Source of the DNA: Rhizobium lusitanum
GTDB taxonomy: Bacteria; Pseudomonadota; Alphaproteobacteria; Rhizobiales; Rhizobiaceae
Length of the DNA: 64,000 bases
Assembly: GCF_014189535.1 (NCBI RefSeq)
Contig: NZ_CP050308.1
Span: forward strand, 2,207,501-2,271,500
Direction: 5' to 3'
Both the position numbers and the translations under genes were made by a program. Below are positions 10,675 through 19,819 of this stretch, one piece after another (within the stretch, counting starts at the first letter, position 1; every line of letters begins with the position of its first letter). The notes under the pieces were generated by a model. That model was not told the origin of the DNA. It saw only the letters and a program-made list of their open reading frames with translations, and did no database searches.

Positions 10675-11778
10675 CTAAAGCACACCCCAGCCGCGATAGC
10701 GCCCACGCCCGGTCATTTCGCGCACGCCGAGCTCGGCGACGAGGTTGAGCGCGCCGCGAGAGGTGACACCGGCATGGCGGGCGATCATCTTGGCGGAAAC
10801 GATCGGCCGTGACAGCACGATCTCGATGACGCCGGGCAGGCTGCTGTTCGACCTGCGATCCTTCAGCCGTCGCTCCATCTGCAACTTGGCAAGCGACAGA
10901 CGATCGAGCTCCTTCAGCCCCGCATCGGCCGAGAGTGTCATCGCCTCGAGAAACGCCATCAGACGCGTGGTGCGATCGGGCGCGCGACGGCGTTCATGGC
11001 GAACGGATTTCAGGCCGACATTCAGGCTGAGAAGATGCGAGGCGACCTTGCCACGGCTGCGCAGATAGGCGCTGACCAGCAGGCTGCCCAGCCAATGCTG
11101 CCGCCGCAGCGGCTCGATCCGCTCCCAAGCGTCGAAAAGCACGGCGGCACCCAGGGCCGGCGGCAGAAGGTCGGCCTGGCGGATAACGGCACGCCAGCTC
11201 TCCAGCCGCTCGCCTTCATCCCAGTCCTCATCATGGATCAGGCCCAGCGGATCGTCCACGCTCTCAGGCCGGGCATCCGGAATCTCTCCGTTCAGTACCT
11301 GATCGGAACGGGCGATCACCGCATCGATCTCGGCAAAATCCACGCCGAAATCATCTTCGTCCTCATCAACCTCTTCCGCCCCCAGGATTGCGGCGGGTGC
11401 TGGACGTGGCGTGGCAGTTTCCTCGACTTCGCCGATATCCCCGCGCAACGTCGCAAGACCGCTGGCCTCCAGTCCCCAGGACGGATCGGCGTTCCATAGC
11501 CGTCGCCGGGCGCGCAGCACGGCATGGGCAATGGTCAGCTCATGCGTCGGCGTGCGGGCATCCATACGCGCATCGTGCAGCACCAGATCCTCGACATGCA
11601 CCAGCTCGCCGCCGACCCAGAGCGCGCCGACCGCATCGAAAAAATGCCCACGCTCCCGGAAACCATCGGCGACCACATGCCGCAAAACCCGCTCATCCAG
11701 CCGCGCCAGCATATCCTCCGCTTTGGTCATCGCGGGCAGAAGCGTCGTCAACGGCAAGGCGGAAAGATCATATCGCAT
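10675..11778 (-). CDS. DUF1612 / RHE_PE00001-family protein with C-terminal helix-turn-helix
   Basis: About 367 residues. I recognise the family by its opening ([29 protein letters not shown]), the segment [26 protein letters not shown], and the C-terminal DNA-binding part ([54 protein letters not shown]). This corresponds to Pfam DUF1612 plus its HTH domain, common in Rhizobiales and often on plasmids. The role is unknown; a DNA-binding or replicon-associated regulator is the usual suggestion. A GTG at 11787 would add three residues (MIP), but ATG at 11778 matches the usual MxYDL start, and neither has a clear ribosome-binding site. It is transcribed divergently from the copper ATPase gene. 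Confidence 0.75.
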   Translation of the reverse strand: MRYDLSALPLTTLLPAMTKAEDMLARLDERVLRHVVADGFRERGHFFDAVGALWVGGELVHVEDLVLHDARMDARTPTHELTIAHAVLRARRRLWNADPSWGLEASGLATLRGDIGEVEETATPRPAPAAILGAEEVDEDEDDFGVDFAEIDAVIARSDQVLNGEIPDARPESVDDPLGLIHDEDWDEGERLESWRAVIRQADLLPPALGAAVLFDAWERIEPLRRQHWLGSLLVSAYLRSRGKVASHLLSLNVGLKSVRHERRRAPDRTTRLMAFLEAMTLSADAGLKELDRLSLAKLQMERRLKDRRSNSSLPGVIEIVLSRPIVSAKMIARHAGVTSRGALNLVAELGVREMTGRGRYRGWGVL

Positions 11779-11883
11779 TGGAATCACATGATTGCTTCGA
11801 TCTTGCGGAACTTATCATCGCTCGAGGCATCGGGCCAGAAAACACCCTCTTTCAACTGTGGACAGGATTTCCTATTTTTTCGC

Positions 11884-11914
11884 TTGACCTTCCAGTGACA
11901 GGAAGGTTCATAAA
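11884..11914 (+). promoter_or_regulatory. CueR-type copper-responsive promoter of the copper ATPase gene
   Basis: A TTGACC -35 element (11884-11889) and a CATAAA -10 element (11909-11914) are 19 bp apart, the abnormally long spacing typical of MerR-family promoters. Between them is a perfect dyad, ACCTTCC (11887-11893), seven bases, GGAAGGT (11901-11907), the classical CueR operator. It lies about 40 bases before the copA start, and the matching CueR-like gene follows copA. Confidence 0.85.
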
Positions 11915-11951
11915 CCTATCCGACGCTCATTTCCGGGCACTGGAGTCTTCC

Positions 11952-14450
11952 ATGGCATTGCATGACGAACATGATCACAGCCATCACGGCCATGATCACC
12001 ACCACGGCGAACAACAGGGCGCGGTGATCCGCGATCCCGTCTGCGGCATGACCGTCGATCCCAGGGCCGGCAAGCCATCGCTCGACTATAACGGCCGCAC
12101 GTTCTATTTCTGCTGCGACGGCTGCCGGAAGAAATTCGAGGCAGCACCGGAAGACTATCTGACCGCCAAGGATCCGATCTGCGGCATGAACGTGGATCGC
12201 GCCAGCGCGCGGTATTTCCTGAAACATGAGGGCGAGAAATTCTATTTCTGCTCCGCCGGCTGCAAGGCGAAGTTCGAGGCCGATCCCACCGCCTATCTCG
12301 ACGGCAACAGGCCCACGCCGAAACCGGTGCCGAAGGGCACGCTCTATACCTGCCCGATGCATCCCGAGGTCGTCAGCGACCATCCGGGCGATTGCCCAAA
12401 ATGCGGCATGGCGCTGGAGCCGATGGGCGTGCCCGCGGCCGATGAAGGCCAGAACCCGGAGCTGGTCGATTTCACCCGCCGGCTCTGGATCAGTGCTGCG
12501 CTATCGCTGCCGCTTCTGATCCTCAGCATGGGCCCGATGCTCGGCCTGCCGTTGCGCGACTGGATCGGCGAGCCCACCGCCACATGGATCGAGCTCGCCT
12601 TGGCGACGCCGGTCGTGCTCTGGGCCGCCCTGCCCTTCTTCCGCCGCGCCTGGAATTCAATCCTCAACCGCAGCCCCAACATGTGGACGCTGATCGGCCT
12701 CGGCGTCGGCACGGCCTATCTCTACAGCCTGGTGGCAACCTTGGCGCCCGGCCTGTTCCCGATGGGCTTTCACGGCCACGGCCAGGCCATACCCGTCTAC
12801 TTCGAGGCGGCCTCGGTCATCGTCGCGCTGGTCTTTGTCGGCCAGGTGCTGGAACTGAAGGCACGCGAGCGCACCGGCTCGGCCATTCGTGCCCTGCTCG
12901 ACCTCGCCCCCAAAACCGCGCGGCGCATCGGTGCCGATGGCAGCGAGACCGATATGCCCGTCGATCAGATCCAGGCCGGCGACCGGTTGCGCGTGCGCCC
13001 CGGCGAGCGCGTACCGGTGGACGGCTCCGTCGTTGACGGCCAATCAACCATTGATGAATCGATGATATCAGGCGAGCCGCTGCCGGTTGAAAAGACCAAG
13101 GGCGACGCGCTGACGGGCGGCACGATCAACAGGAACGGCACGCTGATCATGCTGGCCGAGAAGGTCGGAGCGGACACGACGCTGTCGCGCATCGTCGAAC
13201 TCGTCGCCAAGGCGCAGCGCTCGCGCGCGCCGATCCAGACGATGGTCGACGGCGTTGCGGCCATCTTCGTGCCCGCCGTCGTTGCCACCGCCATCGTCAC
13301 CTTCATCATATGGGCGATGATCGGGCCGGAACCGCAGTTGGCGCATGCATTGCTGGCCGCCGTCGCCGTGCTGATCATCGCCTGCCCCTGCGCGCTTGGG
13401 CTCGCAACGCCAATGTCGATCATGATCGCCACCGGACGGGGGGCGCAGGAGGGCGTGCTGGTGCGCGACGCCGTGGCGCTGGAGCGTTTCGCCAAGGTCG
13501 ACACGCTGATCGTCGACAAGACGGGTACACTGACGGAAGGCAGACCCAACCTCACGGACGTCGTCACTACCCACGGCACGGACGAAGCCCGGCTGCTGTC
13601 GCTCGCCGCCAGCCTGGAGCGCGGCTCCGAGCATCCGCTGGCCGAAGCCATCGTCGTCGGGGCAGAGGAGCGTGGCGCGACCTTTGTCGACATAACGGGC
13701 TTTGCCGCAAAAACCGGCAAGGGCGTTGAAGGCCGCACCGGCGATACCGCGATTGCGCTCGGCAACGCCGCGATGATGGCCGATCTCGGTGTTGCGACCG
13801 ACATGCTACAGGCCGAAACGGAACGCCTGCGCGGCGAAGGCAAGACGGTGATGTTCGTCGCCGTCGATGGTCAATTGGCGGGCCTCGTCGCCGTCGCCGA
13901 CCGCATCAAGCCGACGACTGCGGCTGCCATCAAGGCGCTGCACGACAGCGGGTTGAAGATCATCATGGCAACCGGCGACAATGCCGAGACCGCCAAGGCC
14001 GTTGCAGCAACTCTCGGCATCGACGATATCAGGGCCGACCTGTTGCCGGAAGGCAAGAAGGCGCTGATCGACGAGCTCCGCGCCAAGCGCCGCATCGTCG
14101 CCATGGCCGGTGACGGCATCAACGACGCGCCGGCACTCGCCGCCGCCGATGTCGGCATTGCCATGGGCACGGGTGCCGATGTCGCCATGGAAAGTGCCGG
14201 GATCACGCTGGTGAAGGGCGATCTCAACGGCATCGTCCGGGCACGGCATCTGTCCGAAGCAACGATCCGCAACATCAAGCAGAACCTCGCCTTCGCCTTC
14301 GGCTATAATGCGCTTGGCGTGCCGCTTGCCGCTGGCGTGCTCTATCCGGTCTTCGGCCTGCTGCTGTCGCCGATGATTGCGGCTGCGGCCATGAGCCTGT
14401 CCTCGGTCTCGGTCATCGCCAATGCGCTCAGGCTGCGGCTGGCAAAATAG
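11952..14450 (+). CDS. copA: Copper-translocating P1B-type ATPase with His-rich, two YHS and heavy-metal-binding N-terminal domains
   Basis: Exports cytoplasmic Cu(I) using ATP. The ATG at 11952 is chosen because it follows TGGAG and lies just after the CueR promoter; the open frame extends further up but that part is not protein-like. The product has 832 residues. In order: a His-rich start, a first YHS domain ([11 protein letters not shown]...[13 protein letters not shown]), a second ([14 protein letters not shown]...[13 protein letters not shown]), a zinc-ribbon-like heavy-metal-binding domain ([28 protein letters not shown]), then the membrane core. The metal-site motif is C478-P-C480 ([12 protein letters not shown]), the phosphorylated residue is D522 (DKTGTLTEG), and the hinge is [22 protein letters not shown]. 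No CxxC-type HMA domain is present. The cueR-like gene begins 10 bases after the stop. Cu(I) is inferred from the CPC motif and regulator. Confidence 0.93.
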   Translation: MALHDEHDHSHHGHDHHHGEQQGAVIRDPVCGMTVDPRAGKPSLDYNGRTFYFCCDGCRKKFEAAPEDYLTAKDPICGMNVDRASARYFLKHEGEKFYFCSAGCKAKFEADPTAYLDGNRPTPKPVPKGTLYTCPMHPEVVSDHPGDCPKCGMALEPMGVPAADEGQNPELVDFTRRLWISAALSLPLLILSMGPMLGLPLRDWIGEPTATWIELALATPVVLWAALPFFRRAWNSILNRSPNMWTLIGLGVGTAYLYSLVATLAPGLFPMGFHGHGQAIPVYFEAASVIVALVFVGQVLELKARERTGSAIRALLDLAPKTARRIGADGSETDMPVDQIQAGDRLRVRPGERVPVDGSVVDGQSTIDESMISGEPLPVEKTKGDALTGGTINRNGTLIMLAEKVGADTTLSRIVELVAKAQRSRAPIQTMVDGVAAIFVPAVVATAIVTFIIWAMIGPEPQLAHALLAAVAVLIIACPCALGLATPMSIMIATGRGAQEGVLVRDAVALERFAKVDTLIVDKTGTLTEGRPNLTDVVTTHGTDEARLLSLAASLERGSEHPLAEAIVVGAEERGATFVDITGFAAKTGKGVEGRTGDTAIALGNAAMMADLGVATDMLQAETERLRGEGKTVMFVAVDGQLAGLVAVADRIKPTTAAAIKALHDSGLKIIMATGDNAETAKAVAATLGIDDIRADLLPEGKKALIDELRAKRRIVAMAGDGINDAPALAAADVGIAMGTGADVAMESAGITLVKGDLNGIVRARHLSEATIRNIKQNLAFAFGYNALGVPLAAGVLYPVFGLLLSPMIAAAAMSLSSVSVIANALRLRLAK

Positions 14451-14460
14451 GAGAGTTCAG

Positions 14461-14850
14461 ATGAATATCGGCGAAGCATCCGGCCGCTCCGGCTTGCCGG
14501 CCAAGACCATCCGCTATTACGAGGATATCGGCCTGATTCGCCCCGACCGCGGCGGCAACGGCTACCGCGACTATGGCGCCGACGACGTGCACAAGCTGCG
14601 CTTCCTGCACCGCTCCCGCGGCCTCGGCTTCTCCGTCGACGAGTGCCGGCAATTGCTGGCCCTCTACGAAGACAAGAGCCGCGCCAGCGCCGACGTCAAG
14701 GACATCGCCTCGTCAAAACTCACCGAAATCGACCGCAAGATCCGCGAACTGACCGAACTGCGCCGTACACTGGAACATCTGGTACATGCCTGCCATGGCA
14801 ATGCGCGGCCGGATTGCCCGATTTTGGAGGAGTTGTCGGAGCACACATAA
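14461..14850 (+). CDS. cueR: CueR-like MerR-family copper-responsive transcriptional regulator
   Basis: A 129-residue Cu(I)-sensing activator. ATG at 14461 follows AGGAGAG; an earlier in-frame start inside copA is rejected. The N-terminal winged HTH is MNIGEASGRSGLPAKTIRYYEDIGLIRPDR...GYRDYG, followed by a dimerisation helix and the metal-binding loop HACHGNARPDCPILEEL. Cys111 and Cys119 are eight residues apart, like Cys112 and Cys120 of E. coli CueR. This pattern with a single-metal loop indicates Cu(I)/Ag(I)/Au(I) sensing rather than Zn or Hg. It sits 10 bases after copA and is probably co-transcribed from the dyad promoter at 11884-11914, giving autogenous control. Confidence 0.92.
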   Translation: MNIGEASGRSGLPAKTIRYYEDIGLIRPDRGGNGYRDYGADDVHKLRFLHRSRGLGFSVDECRQLLALYEDKSRASADVKDIASSKLTEIDRKIRELTELRRTLEHLVHACHGNARPDCPILEELSEHT

Positions 14851-14867
14851 TGCGCTGAGTCACCCGC

Positions 14868-15031
14868 CCTCGTGGTTCGAGGCTCCGGCCCCCCTTCGAC
14901 AAGCTCAGGAAGCCTACACACCTCACCATGAGGGCCAATCTGCTCGGCAAACGACACATTCTCTCCACCTCATCCTGAGGTGCTCAGACGGTGAAGCGAT
15001 AGCGGAAACGACTGAGCCTCGAAGGACGAGG
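14868..15031. repeat. 164-bp intergenic element with imperfect 18-bp terminal inverted repeats
   Basis: The 18 bases at 14868-14885 match the reverse complement of 15014-15031 at 16 positions. The inside contains further short palindromes (CACCTCATCCTGAGGTG near 14967-14983). It fills the gap between convergent cueR and the thiolase gene. The words resemble mosaic intergenic repeats common in Rhizobiales. No open frame inside is credible. Confidence 0.6.
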
Positions 15032-15042
15032 TGGCCCGTGCC

Positions 15043-16233
15043 TCACCCAACCCTCTCCACCGCAATCGCCGTCGCCTCGCCGCCGCCGATGCAGAGCGCC
15101 GCGACGCCGCGTGTCGCCCCTTGCCGCTCCAGGGCATGCAGCAGCGTCACGATCAGCCGTGCGCCCGTGGCCCCGATCGGGTGACCGAGTGCGCAGGCGC
15201 CGCCGTTGATGTTGAGACGGTCACGGGCGATGCCGAGGTCCTTGGCGGCGGCCATGGCGACGACGGCGAAGGCCTCGTTGATCTCGAAGAGATCGACATC
15301 GCCGACCTTCCAGCCGGTCTTTTCCAGCACCTTGCGGATCGCCGGGATCGGCGCGGTCGTGTACCAGGCGGGTTCCTGGGAATGGGTGGCGTGCGCCTTG
15401 ATCTCGGCGAGGATCGGCAAACCTTCGCGCTCGGCGATCGAGCGCCGGGTCAGGATCAGGGCGGCCGCGCCATCGGCATTGGCCGATGCGCTGGCGGCGG
15501 TGATCGTGCCATCCTTGCGGAACGCCGGCTTCAGCGTCGGGATCTTTTCCGGCGAGACTTTTTGCGGATGCTCGTCCTTGCCGATCGTCACCGGGCCACC
15601 CTTGGCCGCGACGGAAATCGGGGTGATCTCGGCCTCGAAAGCCCCGGTCTCGATCGCCTTGCGGGCACGCGTCAGCGTCTCCACGGCATAGGCATCCTGA
15701 TCGTCGCGGCTGAACTGATAGGCTTCGACCGCCAGTTCGCCGAAATCACCCATCGAGCGGCCCTTCTCATAGGCATCTTCCAGCCCGTCGAGCATCATGT
15801 GGTCGAAGATGCGGTCGTGGCCCATGCGGTAGCCGCCACGCGCCTTGGCAAGCAGATAGGGGGCATTCGACATCGATTCCATGCCGCCGGAGACCACGAT
15901 AGAGGCGGAACCGGCCAGGATCAGGTCATGCGCCAGCATGGTCGCCTTCATGCCCGAACCGCAGACCTTGTTGATCGTCGTCGCGCCCACCGCATCCGGC
16001 AATCCCGCACCGCGCGCCGCCTGCCGCGCCGGCGCCTGCCCCTGTCCTGCCGGGAGCACGCAACCGAACAGCACCTCATCCACCTTCTCCGCCGATAATC
16101 CGGCCCGCTCCAGCGCGGCGCGGATGACATGGGCGCCAAGCTCCGGCGCCTGCAAGGATGACAGCTCCCCCTGGAAGCGGCCGAGCGGCGTGCGCGTGGC
16201 GGAAACGATGACGACGGGATCGATTGCGGACAT
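15043..16233 (-). CDS. Acetyl-CoA acetyltransferase (thiolase)
   Basis: A 396-residue thiolase that condenses two acetyl-CoA to acetoacetyl-CoA, or cleaves 3-ketoacyl-CoA, in the cytoplasm. The nucleophilic Cys91 lies in INKVCGSGMKA. The NEAFAV motif, the catalytic His in GGACALGHPIGATGARL near residue 350, and the second catalytic Cys in ALCIGGGEATA near residue 381 are all present. ATG at 16233 follows a GGAGGAG ribosome-binding site. It stands alone, with no reductase or PHB synthase nearby, so whether it serves PHB synthesis, ketone-body use or fatty-acid breakdown cannot be told. Biosynthetic-type (PhaA/AtoB) length and motifs are seen. Confidence 0.93.
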   Translation of the reverse strand: MSAIDPVVIVSATRTPLGRFQGELSSLQAPELGAHVIRAALERAGLSAEKVDEVLFGCVLPAGQGQAPARQAARGAGLPDAVGATTINKVCGSGMKATMLAHDLILAGSASIVVSGGMESMSNAPYLLAKARGGYRMGHDRIFDHMMLDGLEDAYEKGRSMGDFGELAVEAYQFSRDDQDAYAVETLTRARKAIETGAFEAEITPISVAAKGGPVTIGKDEHPQKVSPEKIPTLKPAFRKDGTITAASASANADGAAALILTRRSIAEREGLPILAEIKAHATHSQEPAWYTTAPIPAIRKVLEKTGWKVGDVDLFEINEAFAVVAMAAAKDLGIARDRLNINGGACALGHPIGATGARLIVTLLHALERQGATRGVAALCIGGGEATAIAVERVG

Positions 16234-16385
16234 GATGGCTCCTCCCAGCCTGCAATTTCTGAATCGACGCTATTGCTAGCACGTTAGATGATGTTCGTCA
16301 TATAAATATCTCGGAAATATCCTTTCGGAAAGACGGTTGCGTCGCTACAGCAATGCCGATTGTCCTCGTCATCGACATGCCCTAT

Positions 16386-16415
16386 GGATATCCTGCTCTC
16401 AAAAAATGGATATCC
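16386..16415. promoter_or_regulatory. Tandem palindromes before a vapBC-type operon, candidate autoregulatory operator
   Basis: The perfect palindrome GGATATCC occurs twice, at 16386-16393 and 16408-16415, inside a direct repeat ATGGATATCC. The centres are 22 bp apart, two helical turns, and the second copy abuts the antitoxin ATG at 16417. This geometry suits binding by an antitoxin dimer of dimers. It is inferred, not proven. Confidence 0.5.
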
Positions 16416-16416
16416 C

Positions 16417-16644
16417 ATGCCTCTCTATATCAAGGACGACGCCATCGATCGGCTGGCGCGGCGCTATCAGGCGCTGACGAAAAGCTCGACCAAAACCGAA
16501 GCCGTGCGACTGGCATTGCAGAAGGCACTGGATGAGGAACTGACCAAGCCGGCGCTTGCCGACATCGCCGTCGCCTTTTGCCGCAATCTCAAGCAGAAGG
16601 CCGCCGCCAAAGCCGCCGATGGCAGCACGGCGGGAGACGCCTGA
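16417..16644 (+). CDS. vapB: VapB-type antitoxin (Rv0623-like transcription factor family)
   Basis: A small protein of 75 residues with a ribbon-helix-helix-like start: MPLYIKDDAIDRLARRYQALTKSSTKTEAVRLALQKALDEEL. It then has a basic, Ala-rich tail that would wrap a toxin. This matches the PSK-type/VapB antitoxin family. The ATG at 16417 is chosen because the family begins M-x-L-x-I-K; the longer frame from 16360 has an implausible extension. The stop overlaps the PIN toxin start by one base (TGATG). It should neutralise that toxin and repress the operon. Confidence 0.82.
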   Translation: MPLYIKDDAIDRLARRYQALTKSSTKTEAVRLALQKALDEELTKPALADIAVAFCRNLKQKAAAKAADGSTAGDA

Positions 16645-17039
16645 TGCTCATCGACGCCTCGGTATTGACCGCGATGATGACCGATGAGGAAGAGGCCCGC
16701 CGCCTCGCCGTCCGCATGCAGATGGCGACCGCGCGCATGACCTCGCCAATGGCGGCGGCTCAGGCGGCAATCGATATCGCTGCCCGCCTCGGCCTGACGG
16801 CAACCGAGGCCGGCGACGCGGTGCGGACCTTTCTGCAACTGATGAACATCCAGCTTCTGGCCATTCCTCCTCGCGCCGCCTTTCTGGCGGTAGAGGCATA
16901 TGACCATTTCGGCGAGGGCCGCCATCCGGCGGCGCTCAGCCTTGGCGATTGCATGACCTATGCCTGCGCACGCTACTATCGCCAGCCATTATTGTCGAAG
17001 GGCGAGCAATTCAACCGGACCGACATCGAAGTGGCCTAA
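16644..17039 (+). CDS. vapC: VapC-type PIN-domain ribonuclease toxin
   Basis: A 131-residue PIN-domain protein: MLIDASVLTAMMTDEEEARRLAVRM at the start gives the first acidic metal ligand (Asp4), and SLGDCMTYACARYYRQPLLSKGEQFNRTDIEVA gives the later acidic residues. Such toxins cut tRNA or rRNA in the cytoplasm when the antitoxin is degraded. The start is one base inside the antitoxin stop and follows CGGGAG. RNA target unknown. Confidence 0.85.
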   Translation: MLIDASVLTAMMTDEEEARRLAVRMQMATARMTSPMAAAQAAIDIAARLGLTATEAGDAVRTFLQLMNIQLLAIPPRAAFLAVEAYDHFGEGRHPAALSLGDCMTYACARYYRQPLLSKGEQFNRTDIEVA

Positions 17040-17061
17040 GCCACCCGATGCCACATTGCCG

Positions 17062-17367
17062 TCAAGGGCAAAGCGAGGCAGAGCCTGCGGCAAACGAGTT
17101 CGAGCGCGCGCCCACCGAATTCGGCGCCGCGGCGCATTGCAGCCGGGAGATGGAATCGCCGGCGCGGATCGGGCCGGTCACCGAGGGGTCGGTATTGATC
17201 GTGCCGTCGGGCAAGATCGCGTCCTTCGAGTGATCGACATTGCCGACATCGGCCTGAGCCGCATCGACCTTTAGTCTCTTGGGATGGTGCTTTTGCACGG
17301 ATTCCGCCCAAGCGGCGCTGGACACGCCGATGACGAGAGCCGAGATGGCGAGAGTTTTGAGCAGCAT
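17062..17367 (-). CDS. Small exported protein of unknown function
   Basis: 101 residues with a clear Sec signal peptide (MLLKTLAISALVIGVSSAAWAES, cleavage after AWA). ATG at 17367 follows AAAGGAGG; the longer open frame upstream is rejected. The mature part is about 80 residues, basic at first (VQKHHPKRLKV), with the segment DHSKDAILPDGTINTDPSVTGPIRAG and two cysteines near the C-terminus that might form a disulfide. I do not recognise the family. It is convergent with vapC and just after the drug transporter gene, but the strong own ribosome-binding site suggests its own promoter. Confidence 0.7.
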   Translation of the reverse strand: MLLKTLAISALVIGVSSAAWAESVQKHHPKRLKVDAAQADVGNVDHSKDAILPDGTINTDPSVTGPIRAGDSISRLQCAAAPNSVGARSNSFAAGSASLCP

Positions 17368-17470
17368 GAGACTGCCTCCTTTGGGAGTTGAAGTCCCATC
17401 TATATGGGACCCGGCGAGCCGATTTACAGCCGCCGCCGACCCAAATATCGCATGAGTTCGAGGGACCCGG

Positions 17471-18910
17471 TCACGCCTTGATCTTGTGCCGCGATACCTC
17501 CGCGCCGGCATCGTGCCGTAGGCTGAGGAAGCGCAGCGACGAGACGATGCCGATCACCGCGATAACCAGGAAAGCCCAGCGAAAATCGACGAGGGAGAGC
17601 GCCTCGCCACCATGAATGGTGCGCGAGAGATTGAGTACGGCTGCGGCAACGGCGACGCCGAGCAGCAACGAGACCTGCTGCAGCATGCTCGACAGGGTCG
17701 AGGCGGAACTGCGCTGCGACGCGTGGATATCGGCAAAACCCAGCGTGTTCAGCGCCGTGAAGTTCATTGAGCGCGACAGGCCGGCGGCAAGCAGGAGACA
17801 GTAGATCAACCAGTTGGAGGTCGACGGCGACAGCAGCGCGAAGCAGCCGATGCTGACGGACGAGATCAGGCCATTGATGACAAGCACGTTGCGGAAGCCG
17901 AAGGTTTTCAGCGTCCGCGTGGTGATCACCTTCATGCCGAGATTGCCGGCGAAATAGAAGAGCAGATAGGTGCCGGCGTCGATCGCGGTCAGGCCGAAAC
18001 CCACCTGGAAAAGCAGCGGCAATAGAAAGGGCGTGGCGTTGATCGCCAGACGGCTTGCCGTGCCGGCCGAAAGCGTCGACATGGCGAAGGTCTGGACCTT
18101 GAAAGCGGAGAGATCGAGCAGCGGCGCGTCAACCCGCATGAAATGCCGGGTGGCGATGACGGAAAACACCGCGCCGGCGGCAATCAGCCCGACGCTGACC
18201 GCCAGGCCCGTCGTCCCCTGTACGACGAATTCGAGGCCGGCGAGCATGAAGGTCAGTCCCGCCGCCGACTGGAAGAAGCCGACGAGGTCGAGCCTTGCGA
18301 CCTTCTCCTCGCGCTGATCCGGCACGAAGCGCAGCACAAGGCCGAGCCCGATAATGCCGATCGGGATGTTGATCAGAAAATTCCAGTGCCAGCTCAGATA
18401 GGTGGTGATGAAGCTGCCAAGGATAGGACCGATGACGGGCGCCGTCAGCGCCGGCCAGGTGATCATCGACATGGCATGCACGAGATCGGACTTGCGGGCG
18501 TTGCGCAGCACGATGATGCGGCCGACCGGCGTCATCAGCGCGCTGCCGATCCCCTGCACGGCGCGCGCGATCACGAATTCCGTGAGATTGCCGGACAGGC
18601 CGCAGAACAGCGAGGCAACGGTGAAGAGGGTGATCGACGCCAGAAACACCCGCCGGGCGCCATAACGATCCCCCGCCCAGCCCGCCAGCGGCACGAAGGC
18701 CGCCATGGTGAGCAGATAGACCGTGATGCCGATGCTCATCGACACTGGCTCGATGCCGAATGTGCTGGCCATCTGCGGCAGCGACGTCGTGACGATCGTG
18801 CCGTCCAATATCTGCATGAAGAAGGCGACGGCAACGACGAAAGCGACGATGCGGGATTGCCGGCCGAAACTTTCCTCGGAAGGCTGCTCTGTGGTCTGAA
18901 CGACGGTCAT
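17471..18910 (-). CDS. MFS drug transporter, DHA2 (EmrB/QacA) family
   Basis: About 479 residues with many hydrophobic spans, consistent with the 14-TM DHA2 family of proton-drug antiporters in the inner membrane. Family motifs visible: the TM1 motif MQILDGTIVTTSLPQMASTFG, the loop motif GWAGDRYGARRVFLASITLF, and the TM5 motif TWPALTAPVIGPILGSFITTYLSWHWNFLINIPIG. ATG at 18910 (MTVVQTTEQPSEE) is preferred over the longer frame from 19003 because the extra segment is not membrane-protein-like. No adaptor protein lies next to it, so it probably works alone. Substrate unknown. Confidence 0.88.
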   Translation of the reverse strand: MTVVQTTEQPSEESFGRQSRIVAFVVAVAFFMQILDGTIVTTSLPQMASTFGIEPVSMSIGITVYLLTMAAFVPLAGWAGDRYGARRVFLASITLFTVASLFCGLSGNLTEFVIARAVQGIGSALMTPVGRIIVLRNARKSDLVHAMSMITWPALTAPVIGPILGSFITTYLSWHWNFLINIPIGIIGLGLVLRFVPDQREEKVARLDLVGFFQSAAGLTFMLAGLEFVVQGTTGLAVSVGLIAAGAVFSVIATRHFMRVDAPLLDLSAFKVQTFAMSTLSAGTASRLAINATPFLLPLLFQVGFGLTAIDAGTYLLFYFAGNLGMKVITTRTLKTFGFRNVLVINGLISSVSIGCFALLSPSTSNWLIYCLLLAAGLSRSMNFTALNTLGFADIHASQRSSASTLSSMLQQVSLLLGVAVAAAVLNLSRTIHGGEALSLVDFRWAFLVIAVIGIVSSLRFLSLRHDAGAEVSRHKIKA

Positions 18911-19075
18911 GGCATGGAATTTCGGAGATGGTGTTATGGATAGCCGGGCATGCCCGACAGCAATCATATGATCAATGCATACGCCCGTTGCCGCCGGTTG
19001 CAAAGCCGCAATCGAACCCCGGAGGTATTAAAAATATGCCCGATCCCATAAGAAAGGCGGTCGGGAGCGATGACC

Positions 19076-19738
19076 TCAGTCGTCGGAATAACGCTGCTCG
19101 CGCCAGGGATCGCCGAACATGTGATAGCCGTTTTCCTCCCAGAAACCGGCCTTGTCGGTGGCGATCAGCTCGATGCGGGTCAGCCACTTGGCACTCTTCC
19201 AGAAATAGAGATGCGGCACGACGAGGCGCATCGGCCCGCCATGCTCGCGTGTCAGAGGCTGGCCTTCCCAGGCGGTGGCGAGGATCGCATCTTCAGCGGC
19301 AAAATCGGCAAGCGGAAGATTGGTCGTATAGCCGTCATAGCTGGTCAGCATGACATAATGCGCCTCGGCCTTCGGCATGGCGAGGTCGAGCAGGTCGCGA
19401 GTAGAAACGCCCTCCCAGCGGTTATCGTAACGCGACCATGTCGTGACGCAGTGGATATCGCTGACCTTGCTGCTCTGTTCGATCGCCTGGAAGGCCGTCC
19501 AATCAAGGCTAAGCGGCGTTTCCACCAGCCCGCGCACATCAAGCCGCCAGCTCGACAGCGACACCTGCGGCTGCTGACCGAGATCAAGCACCGGCCAGTT
19601 CTTGACCAGATGCTGCCCCGGCGGCAAACGCTCCGTTTCCGGCCGGCTGATCCGCCCGGTCAAAAACTTGCCCTCGGCCGCCCAACGGCGCTTGGAGGTG
19701 GTGAGCTTGCTATCGGTGGGGATCTGATCGTCGCTCAT
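19076..19738 (-). CDS. Sulfite-oxidase-like molybdopterin-dependent oxidoreductase
   Basis: A 220-residue soluble molybdoenzyme of the sulfite-oxidase fold (YuiH-like). The cofactor-ligating Cys97 lies in SDIHCVTTWSRYDNRWEGVS, and typical segments GLVETPLSLDW and HGGPMRLVVPHLYFWKSAKWL are present. There is no signal peptide and no Tat motif, so unlike MsrP it is probably cytoplasmic. ATG at 19738 follows AAGGGA; the open frame begins with a weaker TTG nine codons upstream. No membrane or haem partner lies next to it. Substrate unknown. Confidence 0.85.
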   Translation of the reverse strand: MSDDQIPTDSKLTTSKRRWAAEGKFLTGRISRPETERLPPGQHLVKNWPVLDLGQQPQVSLSSWRLDVRGLVETPLSLDWTAFQAIEQSSKVSDIHCVTTWSRYDNRWEGVSTRDLLDLAMPKAEAHYVMLTSYDGYTTNLPLADFAAEDAILATAWEGQPLTREHGGPMRLVVPHLYFWKSAKWLTRIELIATDKAGFWEENGYHMFGDPWREQRYSDD

Positions 19739-19819
19739 CGGGGCATCCCTTTTGCTGAGAAGCAATAGGATAACGGAGACCGATGGGTGTCAAGCGGACG
19801 GCTGGTGCTTGGATGCGAA

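Noticed and set aside
11388..11951. N-terminal extension of the copper ATPase frame
   Set aside because: The translation is Arg/Pro/Ala-rich noise that crosses the CueR promoter and the antisense DUF1612 gene; the ATG at 11952 fits promoter and ribosome-binding site.
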